Source: Pseudomonas oligotrophica
GTDB taxonomy: Bacteria; Pseudomonadota; Gammaproteobacteria; Pseudomonadales; Pseudomonadaceae
Direction: 5' to 3'
Length of the DNA stretch: 64,000 nt
Assembly (NCBI RefSeq): GCF_021726475.1
Contig: NZ_JAKJRU010000002.1
Location: forward strand, 434,001 to 498,000
Shown: positions 26,953-34,873 of the stretch, piece by piece
How the letters are laid out: each line of letters opens with the position of its first letter
Numbering within the stretch: the first letter of the stretch is position 1
Made by a program: the position numbers and the translations under genes
Notes under the pieces: model-generated
What the model saw: the letters and a program-made list of their open reading frames with translations, nothing else
Databases searched by the model: none
Told to the model about the DNA's origin: nothing

Positions 26953-27610
26953 GGTCGCGCTCCGCTGCGGTCAGGCTGCGGAAGATGTCGCCGTAGAGGC
27001 GGTAGACCACCCGCGCGGTATGCACCACGGCGGCCTTGTCGGCATCGTCGTCGAGGCGGTTCATCAGCCGCTTGAAGAACTCGATGTGCTCCATGTCCAG
27101 GCTGCCGTGGGAGGTCAGGTAGCTGAACGCCTTGGCCGGCAGGCCGAGCTTGGCCTGCAGCACGCCGGCGGCCTGGGTGGCGAGGGCGATGCTGGTGCCT
27201 TCCAGCACGTTGACCATGCCGAAGAAGCTCGCCGGGTTGTGCCGGGCGATGCGGTCGTAGACGTAGGCAACCATCAGCTCGGTGGGCAGTGCCGGCTGGC
27301 CGTGGCGCACCGCCTCGGCGTCGCCGCCGCAGGCGCGGATGTCGTTGAGGATCCACTCCTGGTGGCCGATCTCCTCCTCGATGTACTCGGCGATCGCCTC
27401 GCGCAGCCATTCCAGGCGTTCCGGCAGGCGCGCGCCGCAGGCCATCAACAGCGGCACGGTGTGCTTGACGTGGTGGTAGGCCTGGGTGAGGAAGGCGATG
27501 TACTGCTCCAGGGTGGCGGTGCCGGCGAGCGCCGAATGGATGATCGGCGCGGCCAGCAGGTATTCGCGCTCGCTGCTGGTCTGGTGTTGCAACTGGTCGA
27601 AGAAATCCAT
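26939..27610 (-). CDS. Heme-oxygenase-like (TenA/HDO fold) iron-dependent enzyme
   Basis: A 223-residue all-helical protein of the 'iron-containing redox enzyme' type. Metal ligands expected for HDO diiron enzymes are visible: carboxylates in helix 3 (E75-E80 region) with H83 (IGHQEW), E137 (NVLEGTS), and H168-x3-D172-x2-H175 (SHGSLDMEH). The H-x3-D-x2-H spacing is the same as in the HDO proteins CADD and SznF. Some relatives (UndA) act on fatty acids. Substrate is inferred only from the neighbouring acyl ligase. The gene sits 15 nt after the ligase and overlaps the SDR by 14 nt. Confidence 0.8.
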   Translation of the reverse strand: MDFFDQLQHQTSSEREYLLAAPIIHSALAGTATLEQYIAFLTQAYHHVKHTVPLLMACGARLPERLEWLREAIAEYIEEEIGHQEWILNDIRACGGDAEAVRHGQPALPTELMVAYVYDRIARHNPASFFGMVNVLEGTSIALATQAAGVLQAKLGLPAKAFSYLTSHGSLDMEHIEFFKRLMNRLDDDADKAAVVHTARVVYRLYGDIFRSLTAAERDHASA

Positions 27611-27625
27611 GCTGAACCTCGAATG

Positions 27626-29071
27626 TCAGGACTGAAGGGCGTCGATTGCCGATTGGTAATGCTGCAAGAGGGCGTTGCGGCGCAGGCGGCCATTGGCGGT
27701 GGCCAGGCCGTTGCCGGCGCCGAAGGGCGCCTCGGCGCGCAGCCAGCGGTGCACCCGGGCGTAGTCCGGCAGGCCGGCGTTGACCCGCTCGACCGCGGCC
27801 TGCAAGTGGGTGTCATCGAGGTCGGCGCGGCGCGGCACCAGCACGGCGACGTTCTGCGCCAGCGCCTCGCCGTGCAGCCAGGCCTGGGCGATCGGCGCCT
27901 GCTGGACCAGTTCGGCCTCGACCCATTCCGGGTTGACGTTGCGCCCGTAGGCGGTGACGAACTGGTGCTTCTTGCGTCCGTGGAGGACCAGCAAGCCGTT
28001 CTCGAAATGGCCGAGGTCGCCGGTGGCCAGCCAGTCGCCCGTCAGCGGCGGCTCGCCGAGATAACCGAGCATGTGCGGACCCCTGACCAGCACCTCGCCG
28101 TCGTCGGCCAGGCGCAGCTCGACGTGCGCTAGCGGCCGGCCGACCGTGCCGATGCGCCGCGCTTCGGGCGTGTTCAGGCAGACCACCGAGGCGCATTCGG
28201 ACAGCCCGTAGCCCTCGAACACCGGCAACCCGAGGCGCTCGGCGCGCGCCAGTAGCTGCGGCACCACGCGGCCACCACCGACTGCGACGAAGCGCAGCGA
28301 ATCGGGCAGCGGCGCGCCCTGTTCGGCGGCGCTGACCATAGCCAGCAAGAGCTGCGGCAAGAGGATCAGGCTGTGCGGCCGGCTCGCGTTCAACGTGGCG
28401 AGAAAGCGCGGCAGGTCGAAGCCCGCCGCGCCGCTGAAGCCGATCTCGCCCAGCGGCCGCAGTTCGACCCGCGCGCCGGCCAGCAGCGGTGCGTAGAGCC
28501 CGGCGATGTTCTCCAGCAGGGTCGCCAGCGGCAGCACGCACAGGTGCTGCTGCACGGCGCAGGGCAGGCTGGCTTGCCACAGGCTCTCGGCGACCGCCAG
28601 CTGCGCCTCGGCATCCAGGCACACGCCCTTGGGCTGGCCGGTGGTGCCGGAGGTGTAGGTGATCTTCCGCGTGCCGGGCGGCAGCGGTGTGACGCCCTGC
28701 GGCTGGCGCAGCAGCACGCCGGGCTCGTGCGGGCGGAAGCCGCAGCGCTCGGCAAGCGCGCTCGGCGCGCCGATCAGGCAGTCGATGCCGGCGTGGTTCA
28801 GCACATGCTCCTGCTGCGCCGGGGAGAAGAACCCCGGCAGCGGCACGCAGACCCGTCCGGCGCGCAGCAGGGCCAGGTCCCAGAGGGCCCAGTCCAGGCC
28901 GTTGTCCAGCGCCAGGGCGACGCGCTGCACACCGAGCTGCTGCAGCTGGCTGGCGCGCGCGGCCAGCTCGTGGCGCAGCTCGGCGTAGCTCAGCTGGCGC
29001 GCACCGTCGACCAGGGCGATGCCGGCGTGCCGTTCCAGCGTCGCCCAGAAGCGTTCAGCTGCAGGCTGCAT
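27626..29071 (-). CDS. AMP-binding acyl-CoA/acyl-AMP ligase
   Basis: A 481-residue ANL-superfamily adenylating enzyme. The P-loop YTSGTTGQPKGV lies at about 165-176, the A5 region VFEGYGLSECAS, and the hinge block GDLGHFENGLLVLHGRKK. The A10 end reads TANGRLRRNAL: the usual catalytic Lys after the Gly is Arg here, which could limit adenylation or reflect a subfamily. It presumably activates a fatty or other carboxylic acid for the HDO, SDR and GNAT-like partners. It overlaps the upstream gene by 17 nt. Confidence 0.87.
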   Translation of the reverse strand: MQPAAERFWATLERHAGIALVDGARQLSYAELRHELAARASQLQQLGVQRVALALDNGLDWALWDLALLRAGRVCVPLPGFFSPAQQEHVLNHAGIDCLIGAPSALAERCGFRPHEPGVLLRQPQGVTPLPPGTRKITYTSGTTGQPKGVCLDAEAQLAVAESLWQASLPCAVQQHLCVLPLATLLENIAGLYAPLLAGARVELRPLGEIGFSGAAGFDLPRFLATLNASRPHSLILLPQLLLAMVSAAEQGAPLPDSLRFVAVGGGRVVPQLLARAERLGLPVFEGYGLSECASVVCLNTPEARRIGTVGRPLAHVELRLADDGEVLVRGPHMLGYLGEPPLTGDWLATGDLGHFENGLLVLHGRKKHQFVTAYGRNVNPEWVEAELVQQAPIAQAWLHGEALAQNVAVLVPRRADLDDTHLQAAVERVNAGLPDYARVHRWLRAEAPFGAGNGLATANGRLRRNALLQHYQSAIDALQS

Positions 29072-29741
29072 GGGGCACCTCGCCGGTGAACAGCGGCTGG
29101 TAGCCGAGCCGGGCGTAGACGCCCAGCTGCAGCAGGCGCTGGTGGCCGGGCAGGATCTCGCCGACCATCAGCTGCGGGCGGCTGGCGTAGTAGCTGCCCC
29201 AGTCGGCCAGCTCCTCGCCCATCCGCGCCGGGTCGGCCGGGCCCAGCGCCTGCGGCTCCAGGGCCAGGCGCTGGAAGCTGTTGAGCAGCGCCGGCGTGCC
29301 GGTGAACACCACCCAGCGAAAGCCCTGGGCGACCAAGAGGTCGGTCAGCGCGACGATCAAGAGCCGTGCCGAGGCGTTGCCGAAGGCGGCCAGGTTGCCG
29401 ACCTCGACGATCTCCTCGCGCGGCACGTCGCGACCGCAGCGCTGCGCGACGGCCTGCTCGATCGGCTGGTCCAGGTAGCGTTCGAGGAACAGCGGGCGAC
29501 GCTGCGCGCTGCGCAGGCCGACCGCACCCTGCACCTGGCCGTGCTCGCCATGCAGGCCGAGCAGGCAGGGCATGAAGTGGTGCACCCGCGCGCCGTAGTG
29601 CTCGGCGAAGCGCTGGCGGATGAAGTCTTCCAGGGCGACGCGGCGCGGGTCGGCGCCGGCCTGCGCCAGTTGCAGGGTCAGCGCCGGCTCGCGGCCGATG
29701 CGTGCCAGTACGTCGGTGTGATCAACCCAGGGCAGTTCCAT
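29055..29741 (-). CDS. Thermostable hemolysin family protein
   Basis: A 228-residue protein matching the T_hemolysin (Vibrio delta-VPH-like) family by its FIRQRFAEHYGA, GLR, PLFLERYLDQPIE, EIVEVGNLA and GFRWVVFTGT segments. No signal peptide, so a secreted toxin role is unlikely. The order of segments (substrate-loop Arg, P-LFLE-YLD, E-VGNLA, G-at strand end) recalls GNAT and AHL-synthase folds, so an acyltransferase role is possible; that is inference. First gene of the operon; the start at 29741 lies 46 bp from the PmrA-type box. Confidence 0.75.
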   Translation of the reverse strand: MELPWVDHTDVLARIGREPALTLQLAQAGADPRRVALEDFIRQRFAEHYGARVHHFMPCLLGLHGEHGQVQGAVGLRSAQRRPLFLERYLDQPIEQAVAQRCGRDVPREEIVEVGNLAAFGNASARLLIVALTDLLVAQGFRWVVFTGTPALLNSFQRLALEPQALGPADPARMGEELADWGSYYASRPQLMVGEILPGHQRLLQLGVYARLGYQPLFTGEVPHAACS

Positions 29742-29786
29742 CGGGGAACCTCGGTTAGAAGCCTGGGCCGATTGTTGGGCGGCAAA

Positions 29787-29803
29787 CTTAAGGCAGTCTT
29801 AAG
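29787..29803 (-). promoter_or_regulatory. PmrA/QseB-type box upstream of the hemolysin-ligase-HDO operon
   Basis: CTTAAG-GCAGT-CTTAAG: both halves match HTTAAK with the 5-bp spacer of PmrA boxes. It is 46 bp upstream of the first gene of an operon that itself encodes a PmrA/QseB-like regulator, so autoregulation is likely. A possible -10 (AACAAT, plus-strand 29771-29776) lies 10 bp downstream. Confidence 0.7.
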
Positions 29804-29854
29804 TCCCGGCGCCGTTCGTGCGCTGACAATTTCTTCACATTCGCTGGGCTATGG

Positions 29855-30265
29855 TCAGCCGCGCTCCGGGCCGAGCAGCCAGTAGCCGGCGGCCAGTGCG
29901 AGCAGGATCCAGAGCAGCAGCACCACCGCGGCGCCGGCCCGGCTGACCGGGCGCGCCTCGTTGCGTTGCGCCCAGTCCGCCGCCTGCTGGCGGCACTCGG
30001 CGAGCACCGCCGCGGGCATCAGGCGTACCACCAGCCAGATGCCCAGTGGCAGCAGGAGCAGGTCGTCGAGGTAGCCGAGCACGGGGATGAAATCGGGGAT
30101 CAGGTCGATCGGGCTCAGCGCGTAGGCCACCAGGGCAACGACCAGAAGGCGCAGCCACCAGGGCGTGCCGGGATGGCGCGCGCAGAACCAGAGGGTCATG
30201 ACGTCGCGCTTGAGCGTACGTGCCCAGCCTTGCAGGCGGGCCTTGAAGCGGGACAGGCCGGACAA
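29855..30265 (-). CDS. DUF1232/YkvA-family membrane protein
   Basis: A 136-residue protein with a DUF1232 core (ALSPIDLIPDFIPVLGYLDDLLL, a re-entrant amphipathic membrane segment) and a C-terminal membrane helix. The role of the family is unknown. I place the start at TTG 30265 because AAGGAG is spaced 7 nt from it and the family begins near this point; upstream in-frame ATGs would lie inside the coding start of the divergent gene. Divergent from the SdiA-regulated-family gene. Confidence 0.8.
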   Translation of the reverse strand: MSGLSRFKARLQGWARTLKRDVMTLWFCARHPGTPWWLRLLVVALVAYALSPIDLIPDFIPVLGYLDDLLLLPLGIWLVVRLMPAAVLAECRQQAADWAQRNEARPVSRAGAAVVLLLWILLALAAGYWLLGPERG

Positions 30266-30323
30266 CGGAAAGCTCCTTGTTTGCAGATACGACGCTGGCC
30301 GCGCCAGCCATGAGGAACGCCAG

Positions 30324-31277
30324 ATGATGCAGATCCACCCGTCCATCGCGCAACGCATCGGCATCCGTCCGGGCCCGCGCTACTGCCTGTTCGGCCTGCT
30401 CGCCGTGCTGCTCGTCGGCCTGGGCGTCAGTGTCGCGCTGCATTGGAACGAGCGCCTGTACTTCCACCTGACCCACCAGCTGAGCGTCGCCCGGCATGAC
30501 CCGGCGCTGCGCTGGTTGCCGGGCTACCGGGTGGAGATCGACGCCAGGCCGGTCGAGGGCATCCGCCGCAACCTCTCGGCCATCACCTATGACCGCGACC
30601 TCGATCGGCTGCTCGGCGTGGTCAACGGCGGGCCGACCGAACTCGTCGCGCTGAGCAAGGCCGGCGAGCTGCTCGAACGCTACCCGCTGCATGGCTTCGG
30701 CGACATCGAGGGGTTGACCTACATGGGCGGCGGCCGGGTCGCGGTGTCCGACGAACGGGCCCAGCAGGTGAGCATCTTCCAGCTGCCGGCGCTGCCCAGG
30801 GCGATCGACAGCTCCGAGGCCAGGTTCTTCTCCCTGGGCCTCAACCTCAACGGCAACAAGGGCTTCGAGGGCGTCACCTACGATGCCGCCGGCGACCGCC
30901 TGTTCATCGTCAAGGAGCGCGACCCGCGCCAGCTCTACGAGGTCGACGGCGTCGCCGCCAGCCTCGACGGCCGGTTGCAGCTGGCCGTCCACGACCGCAG
31001 CGACTGGATCGCCAGCCAGGTATTCGCCACCGACCTGTCGGACATCCATTTCGATGCCCAGACCGGTCACCTGATCCTGCTCAGCGACGAGTCGCGGCTG
31101 GTGATGGAGCTTGGTGCCGACGGCCGCATGCTCAGCTACCGCAGCCTCAACGGCCTGTTCAGCGACCTCAAGCGTTCGGCGCCGCAGCCCGAGGGCGTGA
31201 CCCTCGACGACGACGGCACGCTGTACGTGGTCAGCGAGCCGAACCTGTTCTACAGCTTCCGCCGCGAGGAGGGCTAG
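30324..31277 (+). CDS. SdiA-regulated domain (YjiK-like) protein
   Basis: A 317-residue protein with one N-terminal membrane helix (about 20-40) followed by a periplasmic six-bladed-propeller type SdiA-regulated domain (NLSAITYD, LHGFGDIEGLTYMG, GFEGVTYD, SDIHFDAQTGHLILLSDES, PEGVTLDDDGTLYVVSEPN). The family is predicted to bind or hydrolyse small molecules, with no defined function. ATG 30324 (or the adjacent 30327) follows GAGGAAC at 30312-30318. The start region is divergent from the DUF1232 gene with only 58 bp between. Confidence 0.85.
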   Translation: MMQIHPSIAQRIGIRPGPRYCLFGLLAVLLVGLGVSVALHWNERLYFHLTHQLSVARHDPALRWLPGYRVEIDARPVEGIRRNLSAITYDRDLDRLLGVVNGGPTELVALSKAGELLERYPLHGFGDIEGLTYMGGGRVAVSDERAQQVSIFQLPALPRAIDSSEARFFSLGLNLNGNKGFEGVTYDAAGDRLFIVKERDPRQLYEVDGVAASLDGRLQLAVHDRSDWIASQVFATDLSDIHFDAQTGHLILLSDESRLVMELGADGRMLSYRSLNGLFSDLKRSAPQPEGVTLDDDGTLYVVSEPNLFYSFRREEG

Positions 31278-31352
31278 GGCGCCGGCCCGGAGCGGACGGG
31301 GCCGCACGTGCCGCCATGGCCTGCGACGAACGGCGGCGGTACCGGGCGTGGC

Positions 31353-31381
31353 TTCACGTTTCATTCACGCCGGCTTGACGA
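31353..31381 (+). promoter_or_regulatory. Candidate ColR box and -35 before the lipoprotein gene
   Basis: TTCACGTTTCATTCAC (31353-31368) matches the ColR consensus YYNASNNYTTTTTCAC at all but two positions and is followed, after exactly 5 nt, by CTTGACGA (31374-31381). The same CAC-N5-CTTGACGA arrangement occurs at the other two candidate ColR promoters in this window. Confidence 0.45.
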
Positions 31382-31472
31382 AACCCTGACGATGCGCCGC
31401 ACAGACTGCCACGGTCCGTGTGGCCTCGCGCTGCCGCGCGGGCGACCCTCTCCCCCGCAGGCAGGTGCCCCG

Positions 31473-31892
31473 ATGTCCTCTTGTTCCTTGTCTTCGCAGC
31501 CATCCGCCGGCCGGCGCCGCAGCGCCCCGCGCAATCGCCGTGCCTTGCTCGCCGTGCTGTTCGCGGCCTTTTCCCTGGGCGGCTGCCAGAGCACGCCGGG
31601 GCCACTGACCGGCGAGGACTATCCGCCCGAATACGCCGAGGGCTTTCGCGCCGGCTGCGCCAGTGGGCGCCAGGCGGCCGGGGCGCTGGCGCAGTTTCGC
31701 AAGGACGTGCCGCGCTACATGAGCCAGCCGCTGTATGCCGAAGGCTGGGACGACGGCTACCGGCAATGCCAGGCGCTGCAGGCCAACAGGGCTGGGATGG
31801 ACAGTTGGCGCAGTACCGCGCTGGAGCGTGAGCGCGACCGCGAGTGGCGCCGCCATATCGACCAGGCCAGGGCCCAGGCCTTGCGCCACTGA
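31473..31892 (+). CDS. Small predicted lipoprotein
   Basis: A 139-residue protein with a basic N-terminus, a hydrophobic stretch and a lipobox FSLGG-C (Cys about 38), so probably an outer- or inner-membrane lipoprotein. The mature part has two similar segments, YAEGFRAGCASG and YAEGWDDGYRQC, a Y-x-x-G-[FWY]-x-x-G-[CY] repeat pattern. No function recognised. The start at 31473 is chosen to place the signal peptide at the N-terminus; the ribosome site is weak, and an in-frame ATG at 31392 is possible. A ColR-like promoter lies upstream. Confidence 0.65.
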   Translation: MSSCSLSSQPSAGRRRSAPRNRRALLAVLFAAFSLGGCQSTPGPLTGEDYPPEYAEGFRAGCASGRQAAGALAQFRKDVPRYMSQPLYAEGWDDGYRQCQALQANRAGMDSWRSTALERERDREWRRHIDQARAQALRH

Positions 31893-31911
31893 GCCGCGCG
31901 ACCGTGGCCCG

Positions 31912-31986
31912 TTCGCGGTCGAGACCGCTCCCACAGGGGATGCCCCGGGCGCCACTCGCCTTTGTGGGAGCGGCCTTGGCCGCGAA
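31912..31986. repeat. Pair of inverted REP elements (BIME-like)
   Basis: Two copies of a Pseudomonas REP motif in opposite orientation: TTCGCGGTCGAGACCGCTCC-CACA at 31912-31935 and its relative TGTGGGAGCGGCC-TTGGCCGCGAA at 31963-31986. They lie between the convergent lipoprotein and PAP2 genes. Confidence 0.8.
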
Positions 31987-32043
31987 GAAGGCAGCGTTTG
32001 GGGCGGCGAGTTGGACCTTGCACGTGTTGCGTGGGCCTGCCGG

Positions 32044-32775
32044 CTAGCGCGCCGGTTCGGCCAAGGCGAGCGGTGCAGGCGTCGGGCGATAGAGCAGCAG
32101 CCGGTAGCAGGCCAGGCAGAGCGTCCAGTCGAACAACAGTGTCCACAGGTTGTGCGAGAGAAAGTGCGCGCCCTGCATCACCCGCCCCAGCGACATCACC
32201 GCGCCCAGCCCGAGTGCGATTGCCAGCGCATAGCGCGCCAGCCGTGGGCGGCGGTCGCGCAGGACGAAGAACAGCGCCAGCAGCGAGAACCCCGCCGAGG
32301 CATGGCCGCCGGGCCAGCAGCGCCCGGGCTTGAGCGTCGGCGCGCGCTCGGCCAGCAGCGGGGTGAAGGTCTCGCTGCCGCCGAATTCGCTCAGGCTCCA
32401 GGGGCAGTGCACGCCGGTGAGGGTCTTGAGCGGGGAGACGATGCTGGTCGAGACGCCCAGCGCCAGCACCAGGTAGCCCAGCTGTCGGCGCCAGCAGGCC
32501 AGGCGGGTCGGCAGCAGGCTGAGCAGGAAGCCGGCGATGGCCAGCGCGCCGATGACGATCACCAGCTGCTTGACGCGGTCGTGGAGGAAATCCTCGAGCA
32601 GCCAGCTGTGCCGGCCGACGAAGCCCAGGCCCGGCGCGTAGAACAGCCGCGACAGGGCGAAGTCCAGCTCGCTCGGATCGCCGAGCAGCAGCGCGACCAT
32701 CGCGGCGAGGGGGACGCCGAAGCCCAGGGTGAAGTTGAAGGGCCGGCTCGGGGAAGCCGTGGGCAGCTTGCTCAT
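32044..32775 (-). CDS. PAP2-family membrane phosphatase
   Basis: A 243-residue inner-membrane protein with about six helices. The PAP2 motifs are K-x6-CPW (KTLTGVHCPW), PGGHASAGFS and GRVMQGAHFLSHNLW; the C1 motif has CPW in place of the classical RP, as in a known PAP2 subgroup. It would remove phosphate from a lipid (lipid A, undecaprenyl-PP or PA). The start at 32775 follows GGAG. Lies 37 nt after the LtaS-family gene, probably in one operon; could recycle lipid phosphate products. Confidence 0.85.
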   Translation of the reverse strand: MSKLPTASPSRPFNFTLGFGVPLAAMVALLLGDPSELDFALSRLFYAPGLGFVGRHSWLLEDFLHDRVKQLVIVIGALAIAGFLLSLLPTRLACWRRQLGYLVLALGVSTSIVSPLKTLTGVHCPWSLSEFGGSETFTPLLAERAPTLKPGRCWPGGHASAGFSLLALFFVLRDRRPRLARYALAIALGLGAVMSLGRVMQGAHFLSHNLWTLLFDWTLCLACYRLLLYRPTPAPLALAEPAR

Positions 32776-32812
32776 CGAAGGCTCCAGAGGCGCCGCGGGC
32801 GGCGCCGCAGAT

Positions 32813-34771
32813 TCAGCGCTGGCTGAGGTGGTCGGCGTGGGGCGGGCTGGCCTGCCAGCCGAGCAGCGCATGGTGGTAGTCGTAGCTAGCGCCCTGGTAG
32901 TAGGCGATGTCGCGCTGCACCAGCGGGTCGCTCAGCGGCGCCTCGGACTCGCGGCTCGAACGCAGCGCCTCGTCGTGGCGGCGCACCTGCAGGCGCGGAC
33001 TGAGGATCGCCAGGTCGCGACCATCGAACAGGCCCAGGTGCTGGTAGTTGCCGATCAGCGCGCGGCCCGGGGCGGCATCCGCGCGCAACAGGTTGCGGCC
33101 GAAGAAGGTCGAGACGTAGTCCAGGTTCAGCAGGCCGAGCAGGGTCGGTGCCAGGTCGATCTGGCTGGCCACCCCGGAAAACTCGCGTGGTTCGACCAGG
33201 CCCGGTGCATAGACGAACGCCGGGATGTGGTAGTTGGCCACCGGCAGGTCCTGCGAGCCGGCGCTGCCGGCGGTGTGGTCGGCGACGAAGACGAACAGAG
33301 TGTCCTTGAACCAGGGCTTGCGCCGGGCCTTGTCGAGGAACTGGCCGATGGCGAAGTCGGTGTACTTCACCGCGCCTTCGCGGCCGTCGCCCGAGGGGAT
33401 GTCGATGCGTCCGTCCGGGTAGGTGTAGGGGCGGTGGTTGGAGGTGGTCATCAGCTGCAGCAGGAAGGGCGTGCCGGCGGCGTGGTCGGCATCGGCCTCG
33501 CGCAGGGCCAGCGTGTACAGGTCCTCGTCGGCCATGCCCCAGGCGTTCTTGAAGTGGATGTCCGCCTCGTCGGCGCTGCTCTGGTCGACCACGCGGTAGC
33601 CGTTGCCGCCGAAGAAGGCGCCCATGTTGTCGAAATAGCCGCGTCCGCCGTAGAGGAACACGCTGTCGTAGCCCTGCGCGCCGAGCTGCTGGCCGAGGCT
33701 GGCGAAGCCCGTCTCGCGGCCGATGCGCTTGACGATCGAGCGCCCCGGGGTCGGCGGCACCGACAGGGTGATCGCCTCCAGGCCACGGTCGGTGCGGGTG
33801 CCGGTGGCGTAGAAGTGGGTGAAGGTCAGGCTCTGCTGGCGCAGCGCGTCGAGGTTGGGGGTCAGCCCACGGGTGTCGCCGAAGCTGCCCAGGTACCTGG
33901 CGCTGAGGCTCTCGATGGTCACCAGCACGATGTTCAGCCGGCGCGGCTGGCCGGGGTTGTCGATCGCCCGGCGGATGTCCAGCGGGTCGCGCCCGAGGAA
34001 GCGCGCATTCGACTCGGCGACCTCCCGGCGCAGGCGGCTGCCGATCTCGGCGTCGGGCAGGGTGGCGTAGAACTGCGGGTAGTCCAGCTCGTTGTTGCGA
34101 AAGGCGGCGAAGAACTGGAACGGACCGTTGCTCGCCAGTTCACGCTGGTAGGCGTTGCCGCCGCTGCCGCGCGGGAAGTCCTGGCCGACGACCAAGGCAC
34201 TGGCCAGCGCCAGGCCCGCGATACCGCCAAGGGCCGTGGCACTGCCGCGCCAGGACAGGCTCGGCGCGTCCAGCGCACGGCTCACCGAGTGCTGCAGGGC
34301 CAGGTCGATCAGCAGGGCCAGCACGGCGATCAGGCCGAGCAGCGTGTAGATCGGGTAGGACTCCATGATGTTGTGGAGCACTTCGTCCGAATACACCAGG
34401 TAGTCCACCGCGATGAAGTTGAAGCGCACGCCGAACTCGTCCCAGAACAGCCATTCGGCCACCGCGGTGAACAGCATCGCGTACAGGCTCAGGCCCACCA
34501 GCAGGCGCAGGCCGAGGCGATTGGCGCGGCTCGCCCAGGCGCGCCGCGGGCAGAGCAGCACGTAGAGCGCCAGCGGTACGACGGCGAAGGCGAGGAAGGC
34601 GAGGTCGTAGACCGCCCCCTCGAGATAGATCCGCAGCAGGGCCAGCGGCCCGGCGGCCGCTTCCTGCCAGTGCGCGGCGAGCAGCGCCGAGCGGGTCAGC
34701 AGGAACACCCCGAGCCAGAGGCCCAGGAGCAGGATGAGGTAACGAAGCTGAGCATGGCGGGGAAGAGGCAT
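32813..34771 (-). CDS. LtaS/sulfatase-family phosphoglycerol or phosphoethanolamine transferase (1)
   Basis: A 652-residue membrane transferase: about five N-terminal helices (to about 195) then a periplasmic alkaline-phosphatase-fold domain. E287 (VTIES) and T327 (GTRTDRG) correspond to the metal ligand and nucleophilic Thr of LtaS enzymes; VADHTAGSAG supplies later metal ligands, as Asp-His. The family moves phosphoglycerol from phosphatidylglycerol to glycans or lipids. Start at 34771 uncertain, with a weak ribosome site; upstream GTG 34783 is possible. Divergent from colR, with a ColR-like box between. Confidence 0.82.
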   Translation of the reverse strand: MPLPRHAQLRYLILLLGLWLGVFLLTRSALLAAHWQEAAAGPLALLRIYLEGAVYDLAFLAFAVVPLALYVLLCPRRAWASRANRLGLRLLVGLSLYAMLFTAVAEWLFWDEFGVRFNFIAVDYLVYSDEVLHNIMESYPIYTLLGLIAVLALLIDLALQHSVSRALDAPSLSWRGSATALGGIAGLALASALVVGQDFPRGSGGNAYQRELASNGPFQFFAAFRNNELDYPQFYATLPDAEIGSRLRREVAESNARFLGRDPLDIRRAIDNPGQPRRLNIVLVTIESLSARYLGSFGDTRGLTPNLDALRQQSLTFTHFYATGTRTDRGLEAITLSVPPTPGRSIVKRIGRETGFASLGQQLGAQGYDSVFLYGGRGYFDNMGAFFGGNGYRVVDQSSADEADIHFKNAWGMADEDLYTLALREADADHAAGTPFLLQLMTTSNHRPYTYPDGRIDIPSGDGREGAVKYTDFAIGQFLDKARRKPWFKDTLFVFVADHTAGSAGSQDLPVANYHIPAFVYAPGLVEPREFSGVASQIDLAPTLLGLLNLDYVSTFFGRNLLRADAAPGRALIGNYQHLGLFDGRDLAILSPRLQVRRHDEALRSSRESEAPLSDPLVQRDIAYYQGASYDYHHALLGWQASPPHADHLSQR

Positions 34772-34843
34772 CGTATGATCCACGGCTGAGGTCGAACGCG
34801 GCGCAGTCTGGGTTCGTCCCCGTGAGCCCTTCGTCAAGAAGCC

Positions 34844-34859
34844 GTGAAAAAATCGTCAT
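34844..34859 (-). promoter_or_regulatory. Candidate ColR box for the LtaS-family gene
   Basis: On the minus strand ATGACGATTTTTTCAC matches YYNASNNYTTTTTCAC at all but one position, followed after 5 nt by CTTGACGA, as at the promoters at 31353 and 36824. It lies between LtaS-family gene (1) and colR, partly in the colR leader. Confidence 0.6.
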
Positions 34860-34873
34860 TCCCGCGAGCCGAT

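Noticed and set aside
29823-29838. ColR-like sequence CTGACAATTTCTTCAC
   Set aside because: Only one mismatch to the consensus, but it points along the plus strand into the antisense of the DUF1232 gene with no gene to drive and lacks the N5-CTTGACGA partner.
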